DNA of 51,469 nt from Mesorhizobium sp. (GCF_024509055.1 NZ_JANINM010000141.1:1-51469); one strand, 5' to 3'. Shown: positions 30,401 through 39,612, counted from the stretch's first letter. Notes: generated from the letters alone by a model not told the origin. Program-made: numbers and translations.

Positions 30401-31147
30401 TCAATTGCGGATGTGCGAAAACTCCAGGCCTGCTTCGTCCTGGCTGTCCGACAGCCTTTCCTCCGCCGAGCGGAACATATCCTCGAAGGCCAGCTCATGC
30501 TCGAAGACGATGCCGCCGGCACGAATGACGAGCACGTCCCGGTCGCCCTTCGGCGCGAAATAGATTTCTCCCACCGCGCTTCGAATGCGTTCGCCGATGT
30601 CCGTTGCGTCCTGTTTGGTAGCGCCCGGAAGGAAGACGCCGAAGATCGTGCTTCCGACGCGACCGATGAGGTCGTCCCGTCGCACCGAGGCCCTGATGGC
30701 GGTGGCGATCAGCCGTAGGGCCTCGTCGCCCCATTCCAGGCCGAAGCGCAGGTTGATCGACGCAAGATGTTCCGCGTGGATGATCAGGAAGGCGCCGGAC
30801 CGTGGGCCTGCCGGCCGCGCCGCCCGCCGGTCGACCATCGACGTGAACACCGGGCCGTTCAGGCAGCCGGTCACCTTGTCGTAAGTCCCCGACCGGGTGA
30901 GCTCGTGCCGGTAGCGGCTGACTTCGAGTTGCTTCCAGCCGAGCAGGCCGAGCAAGGGCAGCCCGATGATGATGGGCAGAAGCGTGGCCGTGGCGGCGCC
31001 GCGGCCGAACGGCGTCAGAGCGTCGCTGAACAGAAGCAGGTAGTTCAGCCCGAGCGAGAGGGCCATGCAGGCGGCGGTGCCCAGCAGGGGCAGCCAGACA
31101 AGGTTTTTCCATGTCTGAGCCGGCGCGGTCTGCGGTTTGATTGTCAC
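30401..31147 (-). CDS. Membrane protein with degenerate GGDEF domain
   Basis: This 248-residue protein has two N-terminal membrane helices (LVWLPLLGTAACMALSLGLN; ATATLLPIIIGLPLLGLLGW) and a diguanylate-cyclase-like domain (about 85-240). The fold markers YDKVTGCLNGPVF, LINLRFG-like SINLRFGLEWGDEAL and IRASVRRDDLIGRVG are present, but the signature loop reads VGSTIFGVF instead of GGDEF. It is very probably not a cyclase and may bind GTP or c-di-GMP, or act as a structural partner. It is the first host gene after attR. Confidence 0.85.
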   Translation of the reverse strand: MTIKPQTAPAQTWKNLVWLPLLGTAACMALSLGLNYLLLFSDALTPFGRGAATATLLPIIIGLPLLGLLGWKQLEVSRYRHELTRSGTYDKVTGCLNGPVFTSMVDRRAARPAGPRSGAFLIIHAEHLASINLRFGLEWGDEALRLIATAIRASVRRDDLIGRVGSTIFGVFLPGATKQDATDIGERIRSAVGEIYFAPKGDRDVLVIRAGGIVFEHELAFEDMFRSAEERLSDSQDEAGLEFSHIRN

Positions 31148-31265
31148 GGCCAGTCTCCGGTTGGACGCCTAGGTTTAAGGCGCCGTCATGCAAATTCGGT
31201 TTCAACCGAGCCAACAATTTGAAGGAAATCAGCGGCTTCATCTATGGCGGGATCGCGCCGGCCCG

Positions 31266-32042
31266 CTATTGCGGCGGGCCGAAAATGCCCATGCCCGCGG
31301 CTCTCGCCGTCACCTCCGCCTTGCCGTAGATGCCGAAGGGTGACGCCAGTGCCCAGCCATTGGAGACGAGCCAGGCGCCGACATCCTGTTTGCCGAGCGT
31401 GCATGGCGCGGCGATCGCGAAGCGGTCGAAGTCTGGCGGCAGGGAACATTTGAGCGCGCGACCACGCAGCCAGCCATTGAAGGCGGCGCGGGCGCGCTGG
31501 CCGCAGGGCCAGACGGCATCGCCGAAAGAGCAGGTCTTACTGGGATCAATATCGATGGTGCCGCTGATGACGACCGCGCGCCCCATCGATTCGAAGACCG
31601 CCGACGAGGTTGCGACGGGACGGAAAAGCAGCGCCTCATGCCAGTCTTGCGGCATCAGCGTCTTGGGCGGCAATGCGAGCCCGAGTTCGCTGAGCGGGCG
31701 TCTGGGCTCGACGCGCTCGATCCCGGATGCGTCGAGCGGCGGTGGTGCGATGAGATCCTCGGCGATTTTGCGCGCCGGCTGCCCTGGCCGCATGTCTTGG
31801 GCGTGAAGGCCTCGGACACGCTGCGTATTCTCCTGGTTCTGGGACGGCGACTGCGAAGGAGCTTCGGTTGGCAGCCACTGCCTGGACGCCACAATCAAGA
31901 ACGCTCCCGCAACCAGCCCGAGGCCGCCGAGGGCACTGGCAAGCCGGCCGGTCGGTTTCACTCTGCCCCCCGTTGGCCTCGCCAAACGCTGCCGCAGGCT
32001 CTCGATCGCTTCGACGGAACATACATTAGCCACTGGCGACAT
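31266..32042 (-). CDS. Membrane-anchored thermonuclease-like (SNase-fold) protein
   Basis: The 258 residues from ATG 32042 contain one N-terminal helix (ASALGGLGLVAGAFLIVAS), a Pro/Gln-rich linker, and a C-terminal domain resembling staphylococcal-nuclease-like proteins (about 150-258). Markers are VISGTIDIDPSKTCSFGDA, RARAAFNGWLRGRALKC, LVSNGWALASPFG and ARAAGMGIFG. The usual catalytic Arg/Glu pattern is not clear, so nuclease activity is uncertain. TTG 32084 is an alternative start. Confidence 0.72.
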   Translation of the reverse strand: MSPVANVCSVEAIESLRQRLARPTGGRVKPTGRLASALGGLGLVAGAFLIVASRQWLPTEAPSQSPSQNQENTQRVRGLHAQDMRPGQPARKIAEDLIAPPPLDASGIERVEPRRPLSELGLALPPKTLMPQDWHEALLFRPVATSSAVFESMGRAVVISGTIDIDPSKTCSFGDAVWPCGQRARAAFNGWLRGRALKCSLPPDFDRFAIAAPCTLGKQDVGAWLVSNGWALASPFGIYGKAEVTARAAGMGIFGPPQ

Positions 32043-32124
32043 TGCTTGAAAAGCAAGACGTTGCGTTAAGTCTCGTTCAACCAATGCCGTCTACATTCAG
32101 CCTATCGGACGTCGAGGGGATGAC

Positions 32125-32661
32125 ATGACGCGCAAGCCGATACTGCTTTTTGCCTTCCCGGCCCTCATGCTGCTCCTGCTCTTGGCGGAGCGGATGGCGA
32201 CATTCCTGCTTGGCGCCTTTCCGGCGAGCCCCGCAATGTGGCATGTCTGGATTGAGCTGCGGCCTTTCTCGACGATGTTCTGGCAGCAGGTGGATTTCTA
32301 TCTCGGCGGCTCGATGGCGCTCGACGCAGCCATTATCCTTGTCGCCTCGGCCGTCTGCTGGATGGCCTGCCGGTCGAAACGGTCCGCCGGCTTCTTCCTT
32401 GCCAATCACGCTGCCTTGCTTTTCGCCGGCTTGATGATCGCAGCCGGCAGCCATTCGGAGACGGCGAGCACGATCGCATCGTTCACCGCGCCGCGCGGTT
32501 TTCAGTTCTCGCTGATAATGGACTTCAGCGCGAAGAATTGCCTGGTTCTTTGCCTTGGCCTTGCCGCCTGCGCCTACTGCCACGTTTCCTTCCTGCGTGA
32601 CGCAAGACAGCGCGCCGAGGCTCGCGCGGTCCACATTCTGGCTCTGCAGCGCGACCTCTAG
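32125..32661 (+). CDS. Multi-pass membrane protein of unknown function
   Basis: The 178 residues have four hydrophobic segments: LLFAFPALMLLLLLAER, ALDAAIILVASAVCWMAC, HAALLFAGLMIAAGS and CLVLCLGLAACAYC. It is transcribed against both neighbours. No family recognised, and no catalytic motif is visible. Confidence 0.8.
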   Translation: MTRKPILLFAFPALMLLLLLAERMATFLLGAFPASPAMWHVWIELRPFSTMFWQQVDFYLGGSMALDAAIILVASAVCWMACRSKRSAGFFLANHAALLFAGLMIAAGSHSETASTIASFTAPRGFQFSLIMDFSAKNCLVLCLGLAACAYCHVSFLRDARQRAEARAVHILALQRDL

Positions 32662-32709
32662 GCGCAACGCGCTCCAGCTGAAGCCGTTTCGCCGCCGCCA
32701 TGCGCGATA

Positions 32710-33282
32710 TCAGTTGATCTTCTTATAGTAGACCTTGCCGTCGGACTGCTCGATGCGCTGGTAGGACGGATTTGGGCCGGGAGGCGCGGCTTTCCTTTTG
32801 AACGGACGCGGCACGTCGGCGCCTTGTGGGTCGGAACCGCTGTCAGCAACCGATGCTTCCGCCACCGTCGTGGTTGCGAGCGCCGCCGGTTCCGGCGTGC
32901 GAGGCGCCTCGCTGTCCGCGGCGGCGGTAGCTGCGCCGCCCTGCTGCTGCAGCCGGGCAAAGTTGCCGTTGATCTGGCCGAAGCTCGCCTGCAATTGCCG
33001 GTCCAGCGTCTCGAATCGGCTCTGGAAACCATTGTTGACGGTGTCGATCTTGGCGCCGATCCGCTGCTCGAACTGGCCGAGCTGTTCGAGCCGAACCTCC
33101 ATCGTCCGAAGGTCGTTGACGCCGCGGTAGAGATAGATGGCGGCGGTCACGTTGATGGCGGTGAGCAGCATCGCGCCAGCGGCGACGACGCCGATTATCT
33201 TCGCCCGGCTCGGTTTGCCGGGGGCGGCCTCGCGCTCGCCAAGCTCGATTGCCGGAACGTCCGGTTCGCGGATCATCGTCAT
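32710..33282 (-). CDS. Single-pass membrane protein with coiled coil
   Basis: This 190-residue protein has a cytoplasmic N-terminus and one helix (IIGVVAAGAMLLTAINVTAA). A coiled coil follows (LRTMEVRLEQLGQFEQRIG; QSRFETLDRQLQASFGQI), then a Pro/Ala-rich tail ending GKVYYKKIN. Its start overlaps the stop of the L,D-transpeptidase gene by four bases, which makes it the distal gene of the tad operon. It may link the pilus or wall enzyme to the membrane; this is inferred from position. Confidence 0.78.
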   Translation of the reverse strand: MTMIREPDVPAIELGEREAAPGKPSRAKIIGVVAAGAMLLTAINVTAAIYLYRGVNDLRTMEVRLEQLGQFEQRIGAKIDTVNNGFQSRFETLDRQLQASFGQINGNFARLQQQGGAATAAADSEAPRTPEPAALATTTVAEASVADSGSDPQGADVPRPFKRKAAPPGPNPSYQRIEQSDGKVYYKKIN

Positions 33283-33863
33283 TCAACCACCACCTTTGCG
33301 CCCACTGCGACGCGCTTGAAAAGATCGATTACGTCTGTGTTCGTCAGACGGAAGCAGCCCGATGTGCCATCGAAACCGACACCCTTGGGATCGTTGGTGC
33401 CGTGGATGCGATAGAGCGTGTCACGGCCTTCACGCGACAGATAGAGCGCCCTGGCGCCGAGCGGATTGTAGGGACCGGCCGGCACCATCGCGGGCAATTC
33501 GGGCTGGCGCGCACGCATCTCCTTCGGCGGGCGCCATTCCGGCCATTCCGTCTTGGCGGAGACCTTGACGGTCCCGGTCCAGCCGAACCCGTCGCGGCCG
33601 ACGCTGATCTGGTAGCGCAGCGCCTGGCCCTGGCCAGTCACCAGATAGAGCGCCTTCTCCTGTTTGCGGATGATGATCGTCCCGGGCTGCTCGGCGGTCT
33701 GGAAGGCGACCGCCTTGCGCAGGCTGGGACCCATCGCCGGCAGCGGCGGGCGGTCGGCCAGTCCTGACGCTGCAGCGACAAGATCGCTGGCCGATGCCAG
33801 CGCGATGCCGGCTAGGCATGCGCCGGCGAGGCGGGTCGCGATGCGGCGTCTAGCGCTGGGCAT
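33279..33863 (-). CDS. L,D-transpeptidase (YkuD domain)
   Basis: This 194-residue exported enzyme has a signal-like start (RLAGACLAGIALASASDL). The YkuD domain covers about 65-194 with TIIIRKQEKALYLVTGQGQA, YRIHGTNDPKGVG and the active-site SGCFRLTNTDVIDL (His and Cys present). It makes 3-3 peptidoglycan cross-links or attaches proteins to the wall in the periplasm. It overlaps the end of cpaE by 14 bases. Its presence in the tad operon suggests wall remodelling around the pilus machine. Confidence 0.9.
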   Translation of the reverse strand: MPSARRRIATRLAGACLAGIALASASDLVAAASGLADRPPLPAMGPSLRKAVAFQTAEQPGTIIIRKQEKALYLVTGQGQALRYQISVGRDGFGWTGTVKVSAKTEWPEWRPPKEMRARQPELPAMVPAGPYNPLGARALYLSREGRDTLYRIHGTNDPKGVGFDGTSGCFRLTNTDVIDLFKRVAVGAKVVVE

Positions 33864-35013
33864 TGTCCAGCCGCTCCTTGAACATGCGCTTCAGGTCCTT
33901 GTTGAATCGCGCCCGACCGTCCACTTCCGAGGGAAGGATGGCGCGGTTCAGCGCGTCGGCCAGAAGTGCGTTGTCGAGCGCCAACGACTTGATGTGCGGC
34001 GCCTTGAAGATCTTCTCCAGCTCGCTGCGCGAGAAGTGGTTGCCGAACCACTTGCGCTTGTGCTTGTTGGCAACTAGGGTGATGTTGACCTTGTTGCCGC
34101 GCAGTTCGCGGATTTTCTTGTAGAGCCGCTTGCCTTGCCTCAGCGATGCAACGTTGAGCTCGAAGACGATGAAGATCTCGTCGCTGGTGCGCAGCACCGA
34201 TTCGTGCCACGGCGTCTCGATATTGGGCAGGTCGATGACGATATCGTCGAAGCGATAGGCGACGAGATCGAGCAGCTTGAAGACGAAATCCGAACCATGC
34301 GGCTCGAACGGCAATTGCGGCCGCTCGAACGAATAGAGCGTGAGGCCGGACGGCCGCGACAGCTTGATCACGTCCATCAATTCGACATCGAGCCGTTCAG
34401 GCTGGCTTATGATACCCGTGAGGTCGAACTGGTTGAACTGATTGAGATAGGCGCCGCAGTTGGCGCTTTGGAAATCGAGATCGACCAGGCAGGTCGAAGC
34501 CGCGCGCTCGGCTGACTTCGAGGCAAGATGCTCAGCCGCCGAGATCGCCAGCGTCGTGGCGCCCGCGCCGCCGCTGGCGGCAATGAAGGTGACGATGCGG
34601 CTCTTGGTGCCGTGGCTGCCGGTGTCGTGGAAGGTGACCGCGTTGAGCAGTTCCTTCGGGTCGAGTGGCTTGTGCAGCCAGTCCGACGCGTTCATGCGCA
34701 CCAGCACGCGCGTCTGCTCCGACGTCAACTCGCCCGAAACCGCGATCAGCGGCACCTGTGCCCAGGCGGAGCGTGCCTCGACAACGGCCGGATTGCCGAG
34801 CAGTTCGCCGTTGCCGAGATCGAGGATGATGATGCCGGGACGCGCGTCGGCGGGCGGCCCGTTCAGGAACTCAACCGCCTCCGAAACCTTGACGTCGTAG
34901 ATCGCCAGCGCGTCGAGCCTGGTCGTCACATCACGTCTGAAATTCGGATCTGACGAAAACAGCGCCACCTGCTTGCGCTTAGTGGGGAGGACCCTGGTAT
35001 CGATGGCGTTCAT
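33850..35013 (-). CDS. cpaE: Tad pilus assembly ATPase CpaE
   Basis: ATG 35013 overlaps the TadE-like gene's stop and gives 387 residues. A receiver-like N-terminal domain (QVALFSSDPNFRRDVTTRL; PGIIILDLGNGELL) precedes a ParA/MinD-type ATPase domain with a deviant Walker A (TFIAASGGAGATTLAISAAE). LVDLDFQSANCGAYLNQF and DIVIDLPNIETPWHES follow. CpaE places the Tad secretion machine at the membrane or pole. The upstream extension in this frame is not needed. Confidence 0.92.
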   Translation of the reverse strand: MNAIDTRVLPTKRKQVALFSSDPNFRRDVTTRLDALAIYDVKVSEAVEFLNGPPADARPGIIILDLGNGELLGNPAVVEARSAWAQVPLIAVSGELTSEQTRVLVRMNASDWLHKPLDPKELLNAVTFHDTGSHGTKSRIVTFIAASGGAGATTLAISAAEHLASKSAERAASTCLVDLDFQSANCGAYLNQFNQFDLTGIISQPERLDVELMDVIKLSRPSGLTLYSFERPQLPFEPHGSDFVFKLLDLVAYRFDDIVIDLPNIETPWHESVLRTSDEIFIVFELNVASLRQGKRLYKKIRELRGNKVNITLVANKHKRKWFGNHFSRSELEKIFKAPHIKSLALDNALLADALNRAILPSEVDGRARFNKDLKRMFKERLDNAQR

Positions 35014-35651
35014 GGTGACGTGCTCTTTAAATCTTCGCCCGTGACCGTGCTCAGCATGGAGGGCATGTTGAAATTGCCGAATCCGAGCAGCCCGCCCAGG
35101 AAGAAGAACTGGAAATTGACGTTCTGCAGGCTGACTGTGATCGTCGGCACCGGGCCACCCAATCTTGTCTGGTAGCCAAGACCGGTCGCTGTATAGGTCA
35201 CCACGACATTGCTGCGTTGCAGGCCCGGAAAGAAGTGACACATGCCTGGCCTCTGATTGGTTCCGAGGGAAGGACAGACGTCGTCATTGGTATTTGCGGT
35301 ATCTCCGCGAAAAATTCGGCTGAAGGCGGCCGCGCTGAAGGCGCCGCTATTGGTGCATGAGCCCGTGGTTCCAGTGTAGCTGCAGACAAACGGCCCATAG
35401 GCGCCGGCTACCACGGGCGCGCCCGGCGTCGTTGTGGGGGCGGCCGTCGTCAGCGCCGAAGCAACCGGATCGGAGATCGAGGCCATCCGTGCGCCGATCT
35501 GGACCGCTTTGGTCGCCGCGTTCCATTGATAAAAGGCATAGCCAAAATCGACGAAGCCCAGGGTGAGCGTGAGCAGCAACGTCATCGCAATGGCCATTTC
35601 GACCATTGTTGCCCCGTCCTCCGATCTTACGAACCGCTTCAGCATCATCAA
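35010..35651 (-). CDS. tadE: TadE-like pseudopilin
   Basis: This 213-residue protein has the TadE-type N-terminus: EDGATMVEMAIAMTLLLTL, with the Glu expected five residues into the hydrophobic helix, then GFVDFGYAFYQWNAATKAVQ. The rest is periplasmic. It is probably cleaved by the prepilin peptidase encoded at 46985 and acts as a minor pilin. Start and stop overlap the neighbours in the operon. Confidence 0.87.
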   Translation of the reverse strand: MMMLKRFVRSEDGATMVEMAIAMTLLLTLTLGFVDFGYAFYQWNAATKAVQIGARMASISDPVASALTTAAPTTTPGAPVVAGAYGPFVCSYTGTTGSCTNSGAFSAAAFSRIFRGDTANTNDDVCPSLGTNQRPGMCHFFPGLQRSNVVVTYTATGLGYQTRLGGPVPTITVSLQNVNFQFFFLGGLLGFGNFNMPSMLSTVTGEDLKSTSP

Positions 35652-36199
35652 AACCGGAACAACCGCTCCTGATGGCTGGAGGAAAGCGTGACGGTGGTGA
35701 TGTTGAACAGCGATAATAGTCCGACACTGTCGAGGCTGCTGTAGGCGTAGGTGCCCGTCGCCGTCACGATGCAGACCTGCGAAGTCGTGGAGAGATAGAG
35801 TACTGTGCCAGTATTGGGATCCACCGCGCTTTTGCAGGTATTGGGATCTGCGATCGTGATCGTCACCCCGGCCGTCGTCCAGCCTGTGACGCGTGCCGAT
35901 CCGGTGCCCGCGACGTTGCCGAACACCGCGATGTTGGTGGCGAGGCTGGCACAGTCGATCGCGCTCAGTCCGGCGTCGGTGTAGAGCTTGCTATTGCAGC
36001 GCGCGGCAAAACGCGCGCCGTCGGACAGGCCGGCTTCCATCAAAAGCTTGTCATGGATGAGGTTGCCGAATTCGAATACGCCCGCCGACAAGAACAGGAT
36101 CAGCGGGACGACCAGGCTCATCTCGACAAGCACCGTGCCGCGCCTGTCAGCCCTAAATCGTCCGACGATACGGGACAGCAGCTTCACCATTGCCGTCAC
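35648..36199 (-). CDS. tadE: TadE-like pseudopilin (second)
   Basis: The 183 residues begin with a basic segment, then RRGTVLVEMSLVVPLILFLS and VFEFGNLIHDKLLMEAGL, the TadE pattern. The periplasmic part has two or three cysteines (ARCNSKLY, IDCASL, NTCKSA). It is translationally coupled to both neighbours by 4-base overlaps. Probably a minor pilin of the Tad system. Confidence 0.87.
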   Translation of the reverse strand: MTAMVKLLSRIVGRFRADRRGTVLVEMSLVVPLILFLSAGVFEFGNLIHDKLLMEAGLSDGARFAARCNSKLYTDAGLSAIDCASLATNIAVFGNVAGTGSARVTGWTTAGVTITIADPNTCKSAVDPNTGTVLYLSTTSQVCIVTATGTYAYSSLDSVGLLSLFNITTVTLSSSHQERLFRF

Positions 36200-37758
36200 C
36201 GGTAAAGCTGCGCTTCGTCGCGCAAGAAATTGTCGAGCGTTCCGTTGCCACTCCGTCCGGTTATATCGACAAGTTCGACAAAGACGGAGCCACCGTTGTT
36301 AGCACCCGACACAGGCTGGGTTATGAAGAAACTAGCAAAGGCTTCGACGGGCAGATTCGTGCTGTTACCGCTCAGATTGTTCCCCGCGGCTTGGAGCGCG
36401 TTGCAGTCGAGGATCGCGCCATAGAGCAGCCGGCGGTCGACCGTGGTGACCGGTGGCTGGCAACTGCTGGGCGGCGTTCCTACCTCGCCGCCGTTCGAAG
36501 CGTGGTTTACGATACTCTTCGAAATTTCGTACTGATAGACGCTATAGCGGGTCGGCAGGTTTGTATTGCTGGCTGGGTTGACGCCGTCTGCCCCCACGGG
36601 CTTGGCGACGCTCACCGGGTTCGACGTGGTGTTGAAATTGGTGCTCCAATAAGTGTTAAAATCCCAGTTTCCATCGCCCATTCGCCCGCCCATGTAAGGC
36701 GTGGTTGCATCATTGGGCAGGCCCATGTTGCCTGTGCCGTTGAATGTCAGCTTGTTGTAGGCGGGACACTGGTTCCCGTTGCCGCTTGCCGACGCTCCCT
36801 TTCGAACGTTGGCCGCAGGCCCATAGACAGGGCTGTTGAATGCATTGCCATTGGCCTTTATGCCAAAACGCACGTTGAACGCATCCTGCACCGGACCATT
36901 GTTTTGGCCGGTCTTGGTGTTTACGCCCTGCGCCGAATAGCACCCTAGTGGCGTCGACGTCGCGATCGTCTCGGCCAGCGCTTGGGCGCCGTTGCCGACA
37001 CCGGACGGCGGCTGCAGGAAGCCGAAATTGCCTGGGCCATACGAGGCGTTGTTTCCCACCGTTCGCAGTTCGATCAACCGGCGGTGGACGGCCGGATCGG
37101 TCACTGCCTGCTCCAGGGTTGCGCCGCCGGCCGTATTGGTGCCGTTCACCATCTCGTACGGATTGCAGATAAACACAGGCGTGTAATTGCACACTCCAGA
37201 AACATAGCCGGCCACTGACACCGCGCTCAGATTGTAGCTGGTATCGGCCGCTTTGCCGGACGAAGAGAAGGATACCGGAAACATCGCGCTGAACGTCTCA
37301 GGCGCTGCCGTCACCTGGATGAACCGGGTTACAGTCGCTGACGCTGCATAGTTGGACGAGGTGATTGGATCGGAATCGTTGGTGGGTAAGCTTGCAAGGA
37401 AGCACCAGGAGACTTGTCCCTTGGACCGGCATGCTGAGTATGTTGGATTGACGGTGGCGGTTCCATTGCCGGTGGTCAGCGACGTGAAGCCGGCGTTGGA
37501 GAACATAGTGTTGTTGGTAACGAGGTTGGTCAGCGCGTTCTCGGCTCGGGTCCAGGAGTCGGATCTGCCATTCAATTCGGCGGCCGCGGCGAGCGCCAAA
37601 GCGTCGACGCCTTTTTGCAGATCATTGTCCAGATTGTTCATGCGGCTCATGTCGATCGCCAGAAGGGACAAGCCAACAATCGCTGGCAGCATCACGCTGA
37701 CGAGAATCAGCGCTATTCCATTCTGATCGCGCCAGAACCGGCGTATGGTCCCCAACAT
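36196..37758 (-). CDS. tadG: TadG-like Tad pilus protein
   Basis: This 520-residue protein has the TadG N-terminus: FWRDQNGIALILVSVMLPAI and VGLSLLAIDMSRMNNLDNDL, then LQKGVDALALAAAAELNG. A large Gly/Asn/Ser-rich periplasmic region follows, with conserved-looking cysteines (SGVCNYTPVFICNPYEM). TadG proteins are envelope components of the Tad machine. The stop overlaps the start of the following tadE. Confidence 0.87.
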   Translation of the reverse strand: MLGTIRRFWRDQNGIALILVSVMLPAIVGLSLLAIDMSRMNNLDNDLQKGVDALALAAAAELNGRSDSWTRAENALTNLVTNNTMFSNAGFTSLTTGNGTATVNPTYSACRSKGQVSWCFLASLPTNDSDPITSSNYAASATVTRFIQVTAAPETFSAMFPVSFSSSGKAADTSYNLSAVSVAGYVSGVCNYTPVFICNPYEMVNGTNTAGGATLEQAVTDPAVHRRLIELRTVGNNASYGPGNFGFLQPPSGVGNGAQALAETIATSTPLGCYSAQGVNTKTGQNNGPVQDAFNVRFGIKANGNAFNSPVYGPAANVRKGASASGNGNQCPAYNKLTFNGTGNMGLPNDATTPYMGGRMGDGNWDFNTYWSTNFNTTSNPVSVAKPVGADGVNPASNTNLPTRYSVYQYEISKSIVNHASNGGEVGTPPSSCQPPVTTVDRRLLYGAILDCNALQAAGNNLSGNSTNLPVEAFASFFITQPVSGANNGGSVFVELVDITGRSGNGTLDNFLRDEAQLYR

Positions 37759-37827
37759 GACCCTACTCTCTCTGTTCTTGCTGCGCCGGCCCTCGTCGCC
37801 TGACGCGTCCTTCTCCGCATCCTTCGA

Positions 37828-38130
37828 TCAGTTCGTTGTGCCCGCTGGCGCCGACGGGCTAGCGTTGGCCGTCATGTTTGTCGTCGGCGCGGACGTTGTC
37901 GGCGGCAGCTTGTATTTCTGAACGATGGCGACTGAACGTGCGCCGTCGCCTTCGATCTTGGTGTTGTTGGAAGCCGGGTTGTACGGATCGACCGTCTGCA
38001 GCAGCTGGTTGGCCTTCTGCGAGTCGCCCGACGCCAGGGTCATCGTGTCATAGTGATTCAGATAGTCCGCCGCGCAGCCCGCAAGCAGACCGGAAGACAG
38101 GAGGACGAGAAGGAGCTTATTTCTTGACAT
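37828..38130 (-). CDS. Small lipoprotein in the tad operon (CpaD position)
   Basis: This 100-residue lipoprotein has the lipobox LLAGC at its N-terminus (LLLVLLSSGLLAGCAADYLN) and a Thr/Pro/Ala-rich tail. It lies between cpaC and tadG, where cpaD is usually found, and overlaps cpaC by 14 bases. It is half the usual CpaD length, though HYDTMTLASGDSQKANQLLQ resembles the start of CpaD-like proteins. It may be a reduced CpaD or a secretin pilotin. Confidence 0.75.
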   Translation of the reverse strand: MSRNKLLLVLLSSGLLAGCAADYLNHYDTMTLASGDSQKANQLLQTVDPYNPASNNTKIEGDGARSVAIVQKYKLPPTTSAPTTNMTANASPSAPAGTTN

Positions 38131-39559
38131 AGAGCAGCTTGTCCTTCGATTTCACGTCCAGCATGTGCCCGTAGGGACCGGTGACGCCGTCGCCCAACTC
38201 ATACTTGCGGATCATGTCCTTGCTGACTTCGAGCTGGCCGAGCAGTATAAGTTCCGGATCGTTGGCCGGCTTCGTCTTGTCGAACGGCGTCGCCAGTTCC
38301 TCGCCCGGCTTCACCGGCCGCACAATATGCGGCGTCACGATGACGACCAGTTCGGTCTCTTTCTTCTGCGTACTCGAATTCCTGAATAGCGCGCCGACGA
38401 TCGGCACCTGGCCAAGCCACGGCACCTGGTTCTGCAGCCGTGTATTCTTGCTTTGGAGCAGTCCGCCAACTGCGAAGCTCTGGCCGTCACGCAGGTCGAC
38501 CACGGTTGCAAGCTTGCGGCTGGTGAAGATTGGATCGCCGGCGGGCGTGAAGTCGGTCACGTCGCTGACTTCTGGCGCCAGCTTCATGTGGATCTTGCCG
38601 TCGTCCAAAACCACCGGCGTAAAGTTCAGGGCCACGCCGAATTGCTTGTAATCGATTTGGACCTGACCCAAAGCGCCGACAGTGCGGATAGGGACTTCGC
38701 CACCAGCGTTGAAGCTGGCAGTCTCGCCTGAAACCGTCGTGAGATTGGGCTCGGCTAGCGTGCGCACCACTCCCTTGGCCTCAAGTGCCTCGATAATCAT
38801 ATCGATTTTGATGTTGCTGTTGAGGACTTGAGTAATCATCGCTCCGAACGGACTGCTTTTGGACAGCAGCCCGGACACCAAGCCGCCGGTACCCAGCTCC
38901 TCACCGTTTTTGTCGACTGTTGCGATGCCAGTTCCGAAAATCGGCTGACCGTTGCGATTTGTGCCCTGGAACGAAACACCGAGATCGCGGCCGGCATTGC
39001 GACTTGCCTCGAGGATGCGAACCGAAAGATTGACCTGCTGACTGTCATCGATCGTGACGGCATTGATGATGGCGTCAGGGCCGTATTGCTGCGTCACCTC
39101 GACGATCTGTGCCAATGTCGCGGCATCCTTGACATGGCCGCTCAGCCGAACCTTGCCATTGATGGATCCGATCTCGATGCGAGCTTTCGGCGCGACCTGG
39201 CGGATCGCGGCGGCCATGTCGCCGACATCCTGTCCGACCTCGATCTGAATAGCGCCCAGCGAGCGCTTGTCGTCAGAAAACAGGTTTACGGTGGTTGTGC
39301 CGACCGCCTTACCAATAATGTACAGCGACTTGTCGGTCATCGGCTGGGCATCGGCGATCTTCTCATCACCGACGACGATATCGCCGAGGGTCGCGTTCAC
39401 CTGGATCGTGACCGATTGGGAGACCGGTACGAAAACGCGGTGGATCGACGGATTCGACACATCGACAAAGCGGTCTGCCGCCAGGGCCGAATGGCCGCCC
39501 GCCGCCAACACCACAAAGGATAGCGCAGCCGCCGCCATCCTTAACAAAGACACCCTCAT
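38117..39559 (-). CDS. cpaC: Tad pilus outer-membrane secretin CpaC
   Basis: This is a 480-residue secretin with a signal peptide (MAAAALSFVVLAAGGHSALA). An N-terminal domain has VFVPVSQSVTIQVNATLGDI, and a BON-like segment (RIEIGSINGKVRLSGHVKDA) follows. The secretin core has IKIDMIIEALEAKGVVRTLA, FNAGGEVPIRT and VVDLRDGQSFAVGGLLQSK, ending with VPWLGQVPIVGALFRNS. It forms the outer-membrane channel for the Flp pilus. It is preceded by cpaB on the same strand. Confidence 0.94.
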   Translation of the reverse strand: MRVSLLRMAAAALSFVVLAAGGHSALAADRFVDVSNPSIHRVFVPVSQSVTIQVNATLGDIVVGDEKIADAQPMTDKSLYIIGKAVGTTTVNLFSDDKRSLGAIQIEVGQDVGDMAAAIRQVAPKARIEIGSINGKVRLSGHVKDAATLAQIVEVTQQYGPDAIINAVTIDDSQQVNLSVRILEASRNAGRDLGVSFQGTNRNGQPIFGTGIATVDKNGEELGTGGLVSGLLSKSSPFGAMITQVLNSNIKIDMIIEALEAKGVVRTLAEPNLTTVSGETASFNAGGEVPIRTVGALGQVQIDYKQFGVALNFTPVVLDDGKIHMKLAPEVSDVTDFTPAGDPIFTSRKLATVVDLRDGQSFAVGGLLQSKNTRLQNQVPWLGQVPIVGALFRNSSTQKKETELVVIVTPHIVRPVKPGEELATPFDKTKPANDPELILLGQLEVSKDMIRKYELGDGVTGPYGHMLDVKSKDKLLYVKK

Positions 39560-39612
39560 CCTCGTCTCCCACTGCTGCCTGATCGGCAGCCCCTCGTTTG
39601 CCGCTCGCTTTT

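Noticed and set aside
38828..39523. 231-codon plus-strand frame
   Set aside because: Antisense shadow of the cpaC secretin.
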